DNA of 64,000 nt from Bog-473 sp963782415 (GTDB taxonomy: Bacteria > Actinomycetota > Acidimicrobiia > Acidimicrobiales > RAAP-2), in contig CAWAJT010000006.1 of the NCBI GenBank assembly GCA_963782415.1, positions 248,001 to 312,000 of the forward strand, read 5' to 3'. A program made the translations under genes and the position numbers. This document shows, piece by piece, positions 34,759 through 43,894 of this stretch (position 1 is its first letter; each line of letters opens with the position of its first letter). The notes under the pieces were generated by a model, which worked only from the letters and a program-made list of their open reading frames with translations, was not told where the DNA came from and ran no database searches.

Positions 34759-35328
34759 TCAGACCTGAAGCAGCTCTTGCTCTTTGTGGGCAAGCAGCTG
34801 ATCGATCACTGCAACTTGGTCCTGGGTGATCTTCTCGAGATCCTTCTCGACGCGCTCGAGCTCGTCAGTCGACAGCTCTCCGTCCTTTTGCAGGGCCTCG
34901 AGATCGTGACGCCCCGCCCTCCGCAGGTTGCGCACTGCCACCTTCCCCTCCTCGGCCTTGTGCCGGACGACTTTCACCAGCTCCTTGCGCCTCTCCTCTG
35001 TCAACGGTGGAAAGGCCAGCCGGATCACGGTTCCGTCGTTGGTCGGATTGATCCCCAAGTCAGAAGCCATGATGGCCTTTTCAATGGCGCCGAGCGAGCC
35101 TTTGTCGTAGGGGGAGATGACCAGGAGCATCGCATCGGGAACGCTGAAGCCGGCCAGCTGGCGCAGCGGCGTGGGCGTCCCGTAGTAGTCCACCATCAGC
35201 GGCTCGAGCAGCGCGGAGGAGGCCCGTCCCGTGCGCACGTTGCTCATTTCGTGGCGTACGTGGTCGATGGCCTTGGCCATCTTGTCCCTGGTGTCGTCTT
35301 TGACCAGGCCGGCGAGATCCTCGTCCAT
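34759..35328 (-). CDS. frr: Ribosome recycling factor
   Basis: 189-aa factor that splits post-termination ribosomes with EF-G. Seen: HEMSNVRTGRASSALLEPLMVDYYGTPTPLRQLA, here quoted only in part as VRTGRASSALLEPL and YYGTPTPLRQLA, then DLGINPTNDGTVIRL and the helical RRKELVKVVRHKAEEGKVAVR region. ATG 35328 shares one base with the pyrH stop (TGATG), implying coupled translation. Gene order pyrH-frr-cdsA is universal in actinobacteria. Confidence 0.96.
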   Translation of the reverse strand: MDEDLAGLVKDDTRDKMAKAIDHVRHEMSNVRTGRASSALLEPLMVDYYGTPTPLRQLAGFSVPDAMLLVISPYDKGSLGAIEKAIMASDLGINPTNDGTVIRLAFPPLTEERRKELVKVVRHKAEEGKVAVRNLRRAGRHDLEALQKDGELSTDELERVEKDLEKITQDQVAVIDQLLAHKEQELLQV

Positions 35329-36047
35329 CAGCGGACCAGCGTACCGATCTCTTCGCCGCTGAGCGCACGGGGAATATTGCCCGGAGCCATGAGGTCGAAG
35401 ACCCGGATCGGCAGGTTGTTGTCCTTGCAGAACGTGATCGCCGTGAGATCCATCACCCGGAGATCCTTGCTCACCACGTCCATGAAGGAGATCTCCTCGT
35501 AGCGGGTGGCCGTCGGATCGAGCTTGGGGTCGGCACTGTAGACGCCGTCGACGCCCGAGTGCGTGCCCTTGCAAAGGAGCTCGGCCCCGATTTCGGCGGC
35601 ACGGAGCGCGGCGGGCGTGTCCGTGGTGAAGAACGGATTGCCCATGCCGGCCGCGAAGACGACGACCCGTCCCTTCTCGAGATGCCGGATGGCCCGGCGC
35701 CGGATGTAGGGCTCGGCGACCTCGGCCATGGACAGGGCGCTCAGAACCCGCGTCTGCTGATTCTGCTTCTCGAGCGCGTCCTGGAGGGCCAGCGCGTTGA
35801 TCACCGTACCGAGCATGCCCATGGTGTCGGACGTGGCACGGTCCATGCCGCCGCTTTCGCCGGTGGTGCCGCGCCAGATGTTTCCCCCGCCCACCACGAC
35901 CGCGAGCTCGAGCCGGCCGCCCGCCATGGCCCGGGCCATCTCCTTGGCCATGCGCTCGACGGTGGCGGCATCGATGGTCTCGTCCGACGCGGCGGAGGCG
36001 AGCGCCTCTCCCGACATCTTGAGCACGATGCGACGCGGCTCTCCCAC
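35328..36047 (-). CDS. pyrH: Uridylate kinase
   Basis: UMP kinase of 239 aa (amino-acid-kinase fold) producing UDP. Features: LKMSGEAL near the start, VVVGGGNIWRG, GMLGTVINALALQDALE, the GMGNPFFTTDTPAALRAAEI signature and the C-terminal DGVYSADPKLDP. GTG 36047 lies 12 bases after tsf. Position between tsf and frr is standard. Confidence 0.96.
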   Translation of the reverse strand: MGEPRRIVLKMSGEALASAASDETIDAATVERMAKEMARAMAGGRLELAVVVGGGNIWRGTTGESGGMDRATSDTMGMLGTVINALALQDALEKQNQQTRVLSALSMAEVAEPYIRRRAIRHLEKGRVVVFAAGMGNPFFTTDTPAALRAAEIGAELLCKGTHSGVDGVYSADPKLDPTATRYEEISFMDVVSKDLRVMDLTAITFCKDNNLPIRVFDLMAPGNIPRALSGEEIGTLVR

Positions 36048-36059
36048 GATCAGCAGCGC

Positions 36060-36854
36060 TCAGGCGCCGATGACGACCTGCGCGAACGACACGATGCGCG
36101 CCGAGCCGAGCATGCCCGCAATCGTCTGCTTCTCGTCGCGCACGTAGGCCTGGTCGAGCAAGACGCGCTCCTTGAACCACCCCGTCATGCGCCCCTCGAC
36201 GATCTTCTCCATGGCCGCCTCGGGCTTGCCCTCGTTGCGGGAGATCTCGGCCACGGTGGTCCGCTCCGCCTCGACGTCGGCCGCAGGGACCTCATCGCGA
36301 CTGAGGTACGCCGGCTTGGTGAAAGCGATGTGCACGGCGATGTCGTGGGCCAGTTCGTCGGTGCCGCCCTCGATGACGACGACCACGCCGTTGACGCCGC
36401 GTCCCGCTTGCTGGTGCAGGTAGGTGTCGAGCACCTGACCCGACTCGGCGACGAGGCGACGCACCCGCCCGACGGAGATGTTCTCCTTGAGCGTGGCGCG
36501 CAGGCCGTCGATGGTGTCGTCGAGCTCGGAGGAAGCATCCTCGCCCTTGGCCGCCACCAGCGCGGCCAACTTGTCCGCCAGGGCCACGAACTCGTCGGCC
36601 TTGGCCACGAAGTCGGTCTCGCAGCGCAGCTCGACCACGGCGGCGGCATCGCCGTCGCGGGCCACGGACACGGCGCCCTCGGAGGCCTCACGGTCACTCC
36701 GCTTGGCGGCGCCGGCCAATCCCTTCATGCGGAGCAGTTTGGCCGCCTCCTCGAGATCGCCCCCGGTCTCCTCGAGGGCGTTCTTGCAGTCGAGCATGCC
36801 GGCGCCGGTCATCTGACGCAGCGTGGCCACGTCCTTGGCGGTGTAGCTGGCCAC
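36060..36854 (-). CDS. tsf: Elongation factor Ts
   Basis: 264-aa guanine-nucleotide exchange factor of EF-Tu. The N-terminal UBA-like domain shows VATLRQMTGAGMLDCKNAL and the core ELRCETDFVAKADEF; the dimer-like subdomains follow to the end. Starts at ATG 36854, two bases after the rpsB stop, so it is co-transcribed with rpsB as nearly everywhere. Length matches actinobacterial EF-Ts. Confidence 0.96.
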   Translation of the reverse strand: MASYTAKDVATLRQMTGAGMLDCKNALEETGGDLEEAAKLLRMKGLAGAAKRSDREASEGAVSVARDGDAAAVVELRCETDFVAKADEFVALADKLAALVAAKGEDASSELDDTIDGLRATLKENISVGRVRRLVAESGQVLDTYLHQQAGRGVNGVVVVIEGGTDELAHDIAVHIAFTKPAYLSRDEVPAADVEAERTTVAEISRNEGKPEAAMEKIVEGRMTGWFKERVLLDQAYVRDEKQTIAGMLGSARIVSFAQVVIGA

Positions 36855-36856
36855 GG

Positions 36857-37705
<849 letters not shown>

Positions 37706-37861
37706 AGAGATGTTCCTCCAGTCGGTTGCTCCCCTGGCGCAGCGCCGCCCGATGGCGACGACCGTGGAAACGCGCGCAGGTGATGTTGGTCGGTGCTCCC
37801 GCCCACCCCCTGGTGGGCCGGACCATGCTAGCCGCTCGGCGGTCGGGCCGGGCCCGATGGT

Positions 37862-38722
37862 TCAGGCCCGGGGATGCGTCTCCCCGTAGACGGCGCGCAG
37901 CCGCTCCTTGCTGACATGGGTGTACACCTGCGTCGTGGCCAGGCTGGCGTGACCCAGGAGCTCTTGGACCACCCGCAGGTCGGCGCCCCCGTCGAGCAGG
38001 TGGGTGGCGTAGGTGTGCCGCAACGCGTGGGGGTGTGTCGGCGAGGCCGCCCGCCGGTCGAGGATCCGGCGGACGTCCCGCGGCCCCAGGCGAGACCCGC
38101 GCTGGTTGACGAAGGCCGCCTCCGCCGGCCCCGCCATGGCGTCGCGCCCGCCGTCGAACCAGGCGCGCAGGGCGGCCACGGCCGCATCGTGCACGGGCAC
38201 CCGCCGTTGCTTATTGCCTTTCCCGAGCACCGTGACCGTCCGGCCGCGCAGGTCGATGTCACCGCGGTCGAGGCCGCACAGCTCCGACACGCGGAGCCCG
38301 GCCGCGTAGAGAAGCTCCAGCACGGCCACGTCGCGCCGATCCACGGGCGTGTCGCCAGGCACATTCAGGAGCGACGCCACTTCGCCGCCGGAGAGCACAC
38401 GCGGCAGGCGCCCCCCACCCGACGGCGCGCGCAGCGAGCGGGCCGGGTCCTCGGGGATGCGACCCTGCCGCACCATCCAGGCGAAGTAGCAACGAAGCGC
38501 CGCCGCCTTGCGAGCGATGGTGGCCCGGGCCAGCTTCCGGGTCCCGAGCGAGGCCAGGTAGCGCCGCAGGTGCAGCCGGTCGACACCGGCCGGACTGCGG
38601 ACGTCGCTGCGGGACATCCACTCGGCGAACGCGGTGACGTCGCTCACGTAGGCCGTGCGGGTGGTGGTCGCCCGGCCGCCCAGCCAGGCCGCGAACCCGG
38701 GGAGATCCCAGTCGGCCGACAT
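37862..38722 (-). CDS. xerC: XerC-like tyrosine recombinase
   Basis: 286-aa tyrosine recombinase with the full catalytic set: Arg144 (GLRVSEL), Lys168 (GKGNKQR), His232 and Arg235 (HALRHTYATH), His258 (GHAS) and nucleophile Tyr267 (TQVYTHV). An N-terminal SAM-like DNA-binding domain covers the first 100 residues. Size, and position just upstream of rpsB, fit the chromosome-dimer-resolution XerC of actinobacteria rather than a phage integrase. ATG 38722 lies 6 nt after a TACGGT box, so it is probably leaderless. Confidence 0.88.
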   Translation of the reverse strand: MSADWDLPGFAAWLGGRATTTRTAYVSDVTAFAEWMSRSDVRSPAGVDRLHLRRYLASLGTRKLARATIARKAAALRCYFAWMVRQGRIPEDPARSLRAPSGGGRLPRVLSGGEVASLLNVPGDTPVDRRDVAVLELLYAAGLRVSELCGLDRGDIDLRGRTVTVLGKGNKQRRVPVHDAAVAALRAWFDGGRDAMAGPAEAAFVNQRGSRLGPRDVRRILDRRAASPTHPHALRHTYATHLLDGGADLRVVQELLGHASLATTQVYTHVSKERLRAVYGETHPRA

Positions 38723-38728
38723 GCGACA

Positions 38729-38734
38729 ACCGTA
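38729..38734 (-). promoter_or_regulatory. Candidate -10 box of a leaderless promoter (xerC)
   Basis: TACGGT on the minus strand lies 6 nt before ATG 38722. Confidence 0.35.
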
Positions 38735-38770
38735 CCGCCCCCACGCAGGGCTTCCTGGGCACTAACGTCG

Positions 38771-38796
38771 CCGCGGAACCTTCGGGGGGTCCGCGG
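38771..38796. promoter_or_regulatory. Imperfect inverted repeat upstream of the peptide-binding protein
   Basis: CCGCGGAACC and GGGTCCGCGG pair at nine of ten positions around a 6-base centre, about 20 bases before ATG 38818. It could be an operator or leader hairpin. Confidence 0.35.
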
Positions 38797-38817
38797 GGTT
38801 CGTGAAATGGAGGATCG

Positions 38818-40479
38818 ATGGTCTCGAGATTCGATCGTCGCTCAGTGCTCCTGGGCGGAGCGGCGGCAGCGGCCGGCGTCGCGGGTGCAGGCGCCCTTGG
38901 GCTTGGATTCGACGGCATCGCCGGTGCAACGACCAACGGGCCCGGGCGCAACGGGATCTCCACCAAGAAGCCCAAGAAGGGCGGCACGCTCGTGTTCGGC
39001 GTGGACGCCGAGGAATCGGGCTTCGACCCGACGCAGGCCCGTTTCGACGAGGTCGGCGTCATGTACGCCCGCACTGTCTTCGACCCGCTCACCATCGTGC
39101 TGGCCAACGGGGACTGGGCGCCCTACCTTGCCGAGTCCGTCACGCCGAACTCCGACTACACCGCCTGGACGATCACGCTGCGCTCGGGTGTGCTGTTCCA
39201 CGACGGCACGCCGTGCAACGGCGCCGCGCTGCTGACGAACTTCCAGGCGCAGGCCAAGTCGCTGCTGACCGGCATCGTCCTCAGTCCGACCCTGGTGTCC
39301 ATTACCCAGACCGGCGCGCAAGCGGTCACCATCACGTTCAAGGCCCCGTGGGTCCCGTTCCCCTACTACCTGGCGGGTGGCATTGGCGGACAGATCGCCT
39401 ACATCGCGGCGCCGTCCATGCTCGCCAACCCCAATGGCACGTCGCATCCCGTGGGCACCGGCCCGTTCATCTTCAAGGAGTGGGTACCGAACAGCCACTT
39501 CACCGCCACGGCCAACCCCAACTACTGGCGTAAGGGCATGCCGTACTTGTCGCAGATCACCTACAAGCCGATCCCCGACGAGTCGGCCCGGGCGGAAGCG
39601 CTCAAGTCGGGCACGATCGACCTGATGATCACCGACACGCCGCAGATCATCACCCAGTTCCGCGGCAACCACTCCTACAGCTACATCGACGACAGCAACC
39701 ACGTGGCCGGGGAGCCCGACATGAACTGCGTGCAGCTCAACTGCCTCGCCAAGCCGTTCAACGACGCCAACGTGCGCCAGGCCGCCGCCATGGCCATCAA
39801 CCGCCAGCAGTACGCCAAGGTCATTGACGCCGGCGTCCTTCCGGTGAGCAACGGCCTCTTCGTGAAGGGTTCGCCCTACTACTCCTCCACCAAGTACCCC
39901 GCCTACAACCCGTCACAAGCGTCCAAGTTGGTGAAGGCGGCCGCGAAGACCAACGGCGGCCCGATTTCGTTCTCCTACGGCTCGACGAACTCACCAGCGG
40001 CCATCCGGGCGGCCCAGTACCTCCAGCAGGCCTGGCAGCAGGTGGGGTTCCAGGTGAAGACGAACATCGTGCAACAGAACGACACCATCAATAACGCGCT
40101 CGCGGGCAAGTACGAGGCTCTCGGCTGGCGGCAGTTCGGAGCGGTGGATCCCGACCTCAACTACATCTTCTGGAGCACGACCACTGTCAGCTCTGGGTCC
40201 CTGTCGATCAACATGGCGCGCAACGCCGACCCCGCCATCGAGAAGGCGCTGCTCACCGGCCGGGCCAGCACCGACAAGAGCGTCCGCGCCACGGCCTACC
40301 AGACCGTGAACAAACGCCTCGGGATCGACACCCCCTACCTGTGGACCGACCGGGCCGTGTGGGCCGTCATCGGCCACCCAAGCGTGCAGAACTTCAACAA
40401 CCCCACGACACCGCAGGGGCAGCACGCCTTCGGCTTGATCGGTGGCTCCATTTGGCCGACCCAGATCTGGATCAGCTGA
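38818..40479 (+). CDS. Peptide/solute-binding protein (SBP family 5), Tat-exported
   Basis: 553-aa extracellular solute-binding protein of the DppA/OppA family. A twin-arginine signal (FDRRSVLLGGAAAAAG) precedes the mature protein, which contains the family features FDPLTIVLANGDW, TPNSDYTAWTITLRSGVLFHDG, VGTGPFIFKEW and RQAAAMAINRQQY. No lipobox is evident. GGAGG lies before ATG 38818. No permease or ATPase genes follow; instead a response regulator begins 11 bases after its stop. It may deliver ligand to a transporter encoded elsewhere, or act as a sensor partner for the two-component system. Confidence 0.9.
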   Translation: MVSRFDRRSVLLGGAAAAAGVAGAGALGLGFDGIAGATTNGPGRNGISTKKPKKGGTLVFGVDAEESGFDPTQARFDEVGVMYARTVFDPLTIVLANGDWAPYLAESVTPNSDYTAWTITLRSGVLFHDGTPCNGAALLTNFQAQAKSLLTGIVLSPTLVSITQTGAQAVTITFKAPWVPFPYYLAGGIGGQIAYIAAPSMLANPNGTSHPVGTGPFIFKEWVPNSHFTATANPNYWRKGMPYLSQITYKPIPDESARAEALKSGTIDLMITDTPQIITQFRGNHSYSYIDDSNHVAGEPDMNCVQLNCLAKPFNDANVRQAAAMAINRQQYAKVIDAGVLPVSNGLFVKGSPYYSSTKYPAYNPSQASKLVKAAAKTNGGPISFSYGSTNSPAAIRAAQYLQQAWQQVGFQVKTNIVQQNDTINNALAGKYEALGWRQFGAVDPDLNYIFWSTTTVSSGSLSINMARNADPAIEKALLTGRASTDKSVRATAYQTVNKRLGIDTPYLWTDRAVWAVIGHPSVQNFNNPTTPQGQHAFGLIGGSIWPTQIWIS

Positions 40480-40490
40480 GCTGGGGGCTG

Positions 40491-41174
40491 ATGAGCGGGC
40501 ACATTCTGGTCGTTGAAGATGATGAGCGAATCCGATCTTCCATGCGCCTGGCGCTGGAAGGCGAGGGCTACGAGGTAAGCGACGCCGCGAGCGGCGAAGA
40601 GGGTCTCGACATGTTTGCCGAGGCGCCACCTGATGTCGCGCTGATCGATCTCATGCTGCCGGGCATGGATGGCTTCGAGTGCTGCCGGGCACTGCGGCGC
40701 AGCAGTGCCGTGCCCATCATCATTGTGACGGCGCGCTCGGACACCCATGACGTCGTGGCCGGCCTGGAGGCCGGTGCCGACGACTATGTGACCAAACCCT
40801 TTGTCGCCAAGGAGTTGGCGGCACGGATACGCGCCCTCCTGCGGCGAGCTCGTCCGGCCGAGGAGGAGCCGGGCGCGATCACCTTCGGCGATCTGCAGCT
40901 GTTACCCGAGCAGGGCGTGCTGCGCCGACTCAGCGGGGACGAGGTGCACTGCACGCGCACCGAGTTCCGCCTGTTGTGCGAACTGGCGGCCAGTCCCAAC
41001 AAGGTGCTCAGTCGCGAGCAGCTGCTCGACCGGGTCTGGGGCTACGACTACTTCGGCGACGGCCGGCTGGTCGACGTGCACATCCGGCGCTTGCGCACCA
41101 AGGTCGAGGCGGATCCCGCGGTGCCCCAGCACATACTCACCGTGAGGGGCATGGGCTACAAGCTGGTGCCCTGA
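40491..41174 (+). CDS. OmpR-family response regulator (MtrA-like)
   Basis: 227-aa response regulator. Receiver domain: acidic pair Asp10/Asp11, phosphorylation site Asp53 (LIDLMLPG), Thr80 and Lys102 (VTKPF). The C-terminal winged-helix DNA-binding domain includes TRTEFRLLCELA and RVWGYDYFGDGRLVDVHIRRLR, close to the MtrA/PhoB type. It is followed after one base by its histidine kinase and then a GerMN lipoprotein, the same order as mtrA-mtrB-lpqB. In mycobacteria that system controls cell division and wall genes; a similar role here is inference from order. Confidence 0.9.
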   Translation: MSGHILVVEDDERIRSSMRLALEGEGYEVSDAASGEEGLDMFAEAPPDVALIDLMLPGMDGFECCRALRRSSAVPIIIVTARSDTHDVVAGLEAGADDYVTKPFVAKELAARIRALLRRARPAEEEPGAITFGDLQLLPEQGVLRRLSGDEVHCTRTEFRLLCELAASPNKVLSREQLLDRVWGYDYFGDGRLVDVHIRRLRTKVEADPAVPQHILTVRGMGYKLVP

Positions 41175-41175
41175 C

Positions 41176-42669
41176 GTGAAGCTGGGCATCGGCGCCCGCA
41201 TCACCGCCGTCTTCGGGCTCGGTGCGCTGATCCTGTCCATCCTGATGGGCGGTCTCTCGTATTTCACGGTGCGCCACTTCCTGCTGGCGGGCCGGGAGTC
41301 GGCGGCCCAGCACCAGGCCTTCACCAACGCGTTGCTGGTCCGCACGTCGCTGGTGCAGGGCACCAAGCCGCAACAGTACGTGAACCTGCTCTCGAGCATT
41401 GACGCCGGGTCCGACGCGCACTCGGTGCTGTACCACCACGGCAAGGCCTACGAGTCCTCCCTGTCGGTCAGCGCCTCGATCCCGGCGCAACTGCGCAAGG
41501 ACGTGGTGAAGGGCGGGGCGGCGACGCAGACCTATCGCACATCGGCGGGAACGGCGGAGATCGGCATCGGTATCCCCATCCCCTCCGTCCAGGCCAACTA
41601 CTTCGAGGTGTTCGACCTGTCGGACCTCGACCACACCTTGCGGGTCCTTGGCTTGACGCTCTTCGTGGCCGGCGTGGTCACGACGCTCCTCGGCACCGCC
41701 CTCGGCCGCTTCGCCAGCGCCCGCTCGCTGCGCCCGCTGGCCGACGTGTCGCGGGCGGCGGGCGCCATCGCCGGCGGTGATCTCGACACGCGCCTCGACC
41801 TGGAAGCAGCCGACCCGGACCTGGAGGGCTTCACCATGTCGTTCAACGCCATGGTCGACCAACTTCAAGAACGCATCGAACGCGAGGCGCGGTTCAATTC
41901 GGACGTCAGCCACGAGCTGCGGTCGCCGCTCACCACCCTGGCCGCCGCCATGGAGGTGCTCGAGACCGACCGGGACAAGCTCCCACCCCGCTCCCAGCGC
42001 GCCCTGCAGCTGCTCGCCGACGACCTCCGACGCTTCCAGCGCATGGTAGGCGACCTGCTCGAAATGTCACGCGCCGATGCCGGCTCGGTCGACCTCTTCC
42101 TGGAGGAGGTGAACGTCTCCGAGCTCGTGGAGCGCTCGGTCGAGACGGGGTTCGGGCACATGGTGACGCACGGTCCGGCCGGACCGCCGGCCGTCGAGAT
42201 CGACCCCGTTGTGCGCACCTGGCGGGTGGGCGTCGACAAACGACGCTTCGAGCGTGTCATGGTCAACCTCATGGAGAACGCCGACCACTACGGCGGCGGC
42301 GCCACCGCCATCGCTGTGGGGCCGGCAAACGGGACAGCGGCTGGGGCTGGGGCTGGGGCTGGGGCTGGGGCTGGGGTGGCGGTCGAGGTCACGGTCGACG
42401 ACGACGGACCGGGCATCGACCCCCTCGAGCGCGTCAAGATCTTCGAGCGCTTCTACCGCGGTTCGGCATCCGGGCGCCGGGGCACCGGCACCGGAACAGG
42501 ACTGGGCCTGGCACTCGTCGAGGAGCACATGCGGGCGATGCACGGCAACGTCCGGGTCGAGTCCTCCACCAGCGGCGGCGCCCGCTTCGTCCTGACCTTG
42601 CCCGTGCTCGACCATGGGCATCTCGAGGGCGACGAACGCGACGAAGGCGACGCCGGGGGCGAGGAGTGA
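41176..42669 (+). CDS. Sensor histidine kinase (MtrB-like)
   Basis: 497-aa membrane kinase. Two membrane helices (about 10-32 and 157-176) bracket an extracytoplasmic sensor of some 120 residues; a HAMP domain (RPLADVSRAAGAIAGGDLDTRL) follows. The H-box is FNSDVSHELRSPLTTL with phospho-acceptor His246; the N-box is MVNLMENADHYGGG, G1 is DDDGPGID and G2 GTGTGLGLAL. A stretch of alternating Ala-Gly from a CTGGGG repeat is inserted between the N-box and G1. GTG 41176 follows the regulator by one base. MtrB-like by domain order and neighbours. Confidence 0.9.
   Translation: MKLGIGARITAVFGLGALILSILMGGLSYFTVRHFLLAGRESAAQHQAFTNALLVRTSLVQGTKPQQYVNLLSSIDAGSDAHSVLYHHGKAYESSLSVSASIPAQLRKDVVKGGAATQTYRTSAGTAEIGIGIPIPSVQANYFEVFDLSDLDHTLRVLGLTLFVAGVVTTLLGTALGRFASARSLRPLADVSRAAGAIAGGDLDTRLDLEAADPDLEGFTMSFNAMVDQLQERIEREARFNSDVSHELRSPLTTLAAAMEVLETDRDKLPPRSQRALQLLADDLRRFQRMVGDLLEMSRADAGSVDLFLEEVNVSELVERSVETGFGHMVTHGPAGPPAVEIDPVVRTWRVGVDKRRFERVMVNLMENADHYGGGATAIAVGPANGTAAGAGAGAGAGAGVAVEVTVDDDGPGIDPLERVKIFERFYRGSASGRRGTGTGTGLGLALVEEHMRAMHGNVRVESSTSGGARFVLTLPVLDHGHLEGDERDEGDAGGEE
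42341..42376. repeat. CTGGGG hexanucleotide tandem repeat in the kinase gene
   Basis: Six perfect copies of CTGGGG. Being a multiple of three, expansion adds Ala-Gly pairs without breaking the frame, inside the ATP-binding domain. Confidence 0.85.
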
Positions 42670-43268
42670 CGTCGGTGCGGCGCCGGGCCGCGTCGGTTGT
42701 CGTCGGGCTGGTCGCGCTCGTGGCCGCTGGCTGCGCCATCCCTACCCAGGGCACCCCCAGCACCATGCCCCCGTCCAAGGTCCCCTTCCATCTCCTCGAT
42801 CCCCACCTGCCGACGACGACGACCACGGTGCCGAAGCCGACCTCGCTCGTCCCCGTGAAGGTCTTCTTCGTCAACCCGAGCGCGAACAACGCACTGACAT
42901 CCTCACCCCGCGTCGTCGCCGCCCCAGCGCCCCTGACCGCCATCATCACGTCCTTGCTCAGCGGACCGACACAGGCCGACACGGCCGACGGGCTGACGAC
43001 TGCCATCCCCGGCAACGTGCAGGTGTTGTCGACGACCACACAGGGCACCATCGTGACGGTCAACATGAACGCCGCCTTCGGCGCCATCACGGGGACCAGC
43101 ATTGAGCTTGCGGTCTCGCAGATTGTCGCCACCGTGGCGAGCGAGAACGGGTTCAACACCGGCGTGCTCTTCGAAATCGACGGCAAGCGCACGAGCGTCC
43201 CGATCGCCAACGGCTCGCAGGTGAACGGACCTGTCTACATCGTCGAGTTCCTCAGCGTCGCGCCCTGA
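42666..43268 (+). CDS. GerMN-domain lipoprotein (LpqB-like partner)
   Basis: 200-aa lipoprotein: a signal peptide ending in the lipobox LVAAGC (Cys near residue 23), a Thr/Pro-rich linker, then a GerMN domain (VKVFFVNPS, ITSLLSGPTQAD, VTVNMNAAFG, GVLFEIDGKR). GTG 42666 overlaps the kinase stop by 4 bases (GTGA). In mycobacteria the corresponding LpqB modulates the MtrAB kinase, but LpqB is much longer with a beta-propeller; this protein is only the GerMN part. It is likely anchored outside the cytoplasmic membrane and may sense or regulate the kinase. Confidence 0.85.
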   Translation: MTSVRRRAASVVVGLVALVAAGCAIPTQGTPSTMPPSKVPFHLLDPHLPTTTTTVPKPTSLVPVKVFFVNPSANNALTSSPRVVAAPAPLTAIITSLLSGPTQADTADGLTTAIPGNVQVLSTTTQGTIVTVNMNAAFGAITGTSIELAVSQIVATVASENGFNTGVLFEIDGKRTSVPIANGSQVNGPVYIVEFLSVAP

Positions 43269-43303
43269 GCGGGGCTGCGCTCAGGTGAGCGCCGACACCC
43301 GGT

Positions 43304-43693
43304 TCAGCCGGCGTTCTCGGCGTCGTCCCGCCACGGCAGCCGTGGCGCACCCGACCAGAGGTGCTCGAGGTCGTAGTAGTCACGCGTCTCCTGCAAGAAG
43401 ACGTGTGCGATGAAGTCGCCATAGTCCATGAGGACCCACGTCGAGTCCTGCAACCCTTCGACCCGGATCGGTGCGATGCCGTGCGACTCCTTCACCACGC
43501 GCTCAATCTCGTCGACCAGCGTCCGCACATGTCGTGTGTTCTGCGCGCTGGTGATGACAAAGGCATCGACGACCCCGAACAGCTCGGACATGTCCAGCAC
43601 CACCGTGTCACGGCCGAGCTTGGCATCCGCCGACTCGGCGGCGGTCGCGACGGCGGGAGGACGTTGGACGTGCAGGTCGGCGCCTGATGTCAA
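43304..43693 (-). CDS. rsfS: Ribosome silencing factor
   Basis: 129-aa RsfS/DUF143 protein that binds L14 and blocks subunit joining in slow growth. Conserved DTVVLDMSELFGVVDAFVI, SAQNTRHVRTLVDEIE, GLQDSTWVLMDYGDFIAHVF and the terminal YYDLEHLW are all present in short, recognisable blocks. TTG 43693 overlaps the stop of the 52-residue membrane-protein gene (TTGA), with GGAG at good spacing. Farther upstream in-frame starts give an unconserved leader. Confidence 0.92.
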   Translation of the reverse strand: MTSGADLHVQRPPAVATAAESADAKLGRDTVVLDMSELFGVVDAFVITSAQNTRHVRTLVDEIERVVKESHGIAPIRVEGLQDSTWVLMDYGDFIAHVFLQETRDYYDLEHLWSGAPRLPWRDDAENAG

Positions 43694-43848
43694 TGCAGCA
43701 ACTCCAAGATCCCAACGGTGCACACGAAGCAGATGGCCAGGAGGGCGCCCGAGGCGATCGCCCAACGCTGACGGGAGCGGCGCGCTTCCTTCTGCTCGGC
43801 CCGCCTGTCCGCACGGCGCTGCGCCTGGGCGGGCAGCGCGTCTGACAC
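43690..43848 (-). CDS. 52-residue membrane protein between nadD and rsfS
   Basis: Short frame from GTG 43848 to TGA 43690, overlapping rsfS by 4 bases (TTGA). The product has a strongly basic, helical first half (QAQRRADRRAEQKEARRSRQ) and one hydrophobic helix (IASGALLAICFVCTVGILE) near the end. Third-position G+C is high throughout, and tight coupling to rsfS supports a real gene. No family is recognised; it probably sits in the membrane with a cytoplasmic basic head, which could bind nucleic acid or ribosomes (inference). Confidence 0.65.
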   Translation of the reverse strand: MSDALPAQAQRRADRRAEQKEARRSRQRWAIASGALLAICFVCTVGILELLH

Positions 43849-43894
43849 GGGGACTGTCCGACAGCTCCGTCCATCCGGCCGGCATAGCGCTCAT

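Noticed and set aside
37862..38722. XerC-like recombinase as sign of a mobile element
   Set aside because: Size, catalytic set and the rpsB neighbourhood fit the housekeeping XerC; no att repeats, tRNA or phage genes nearby.
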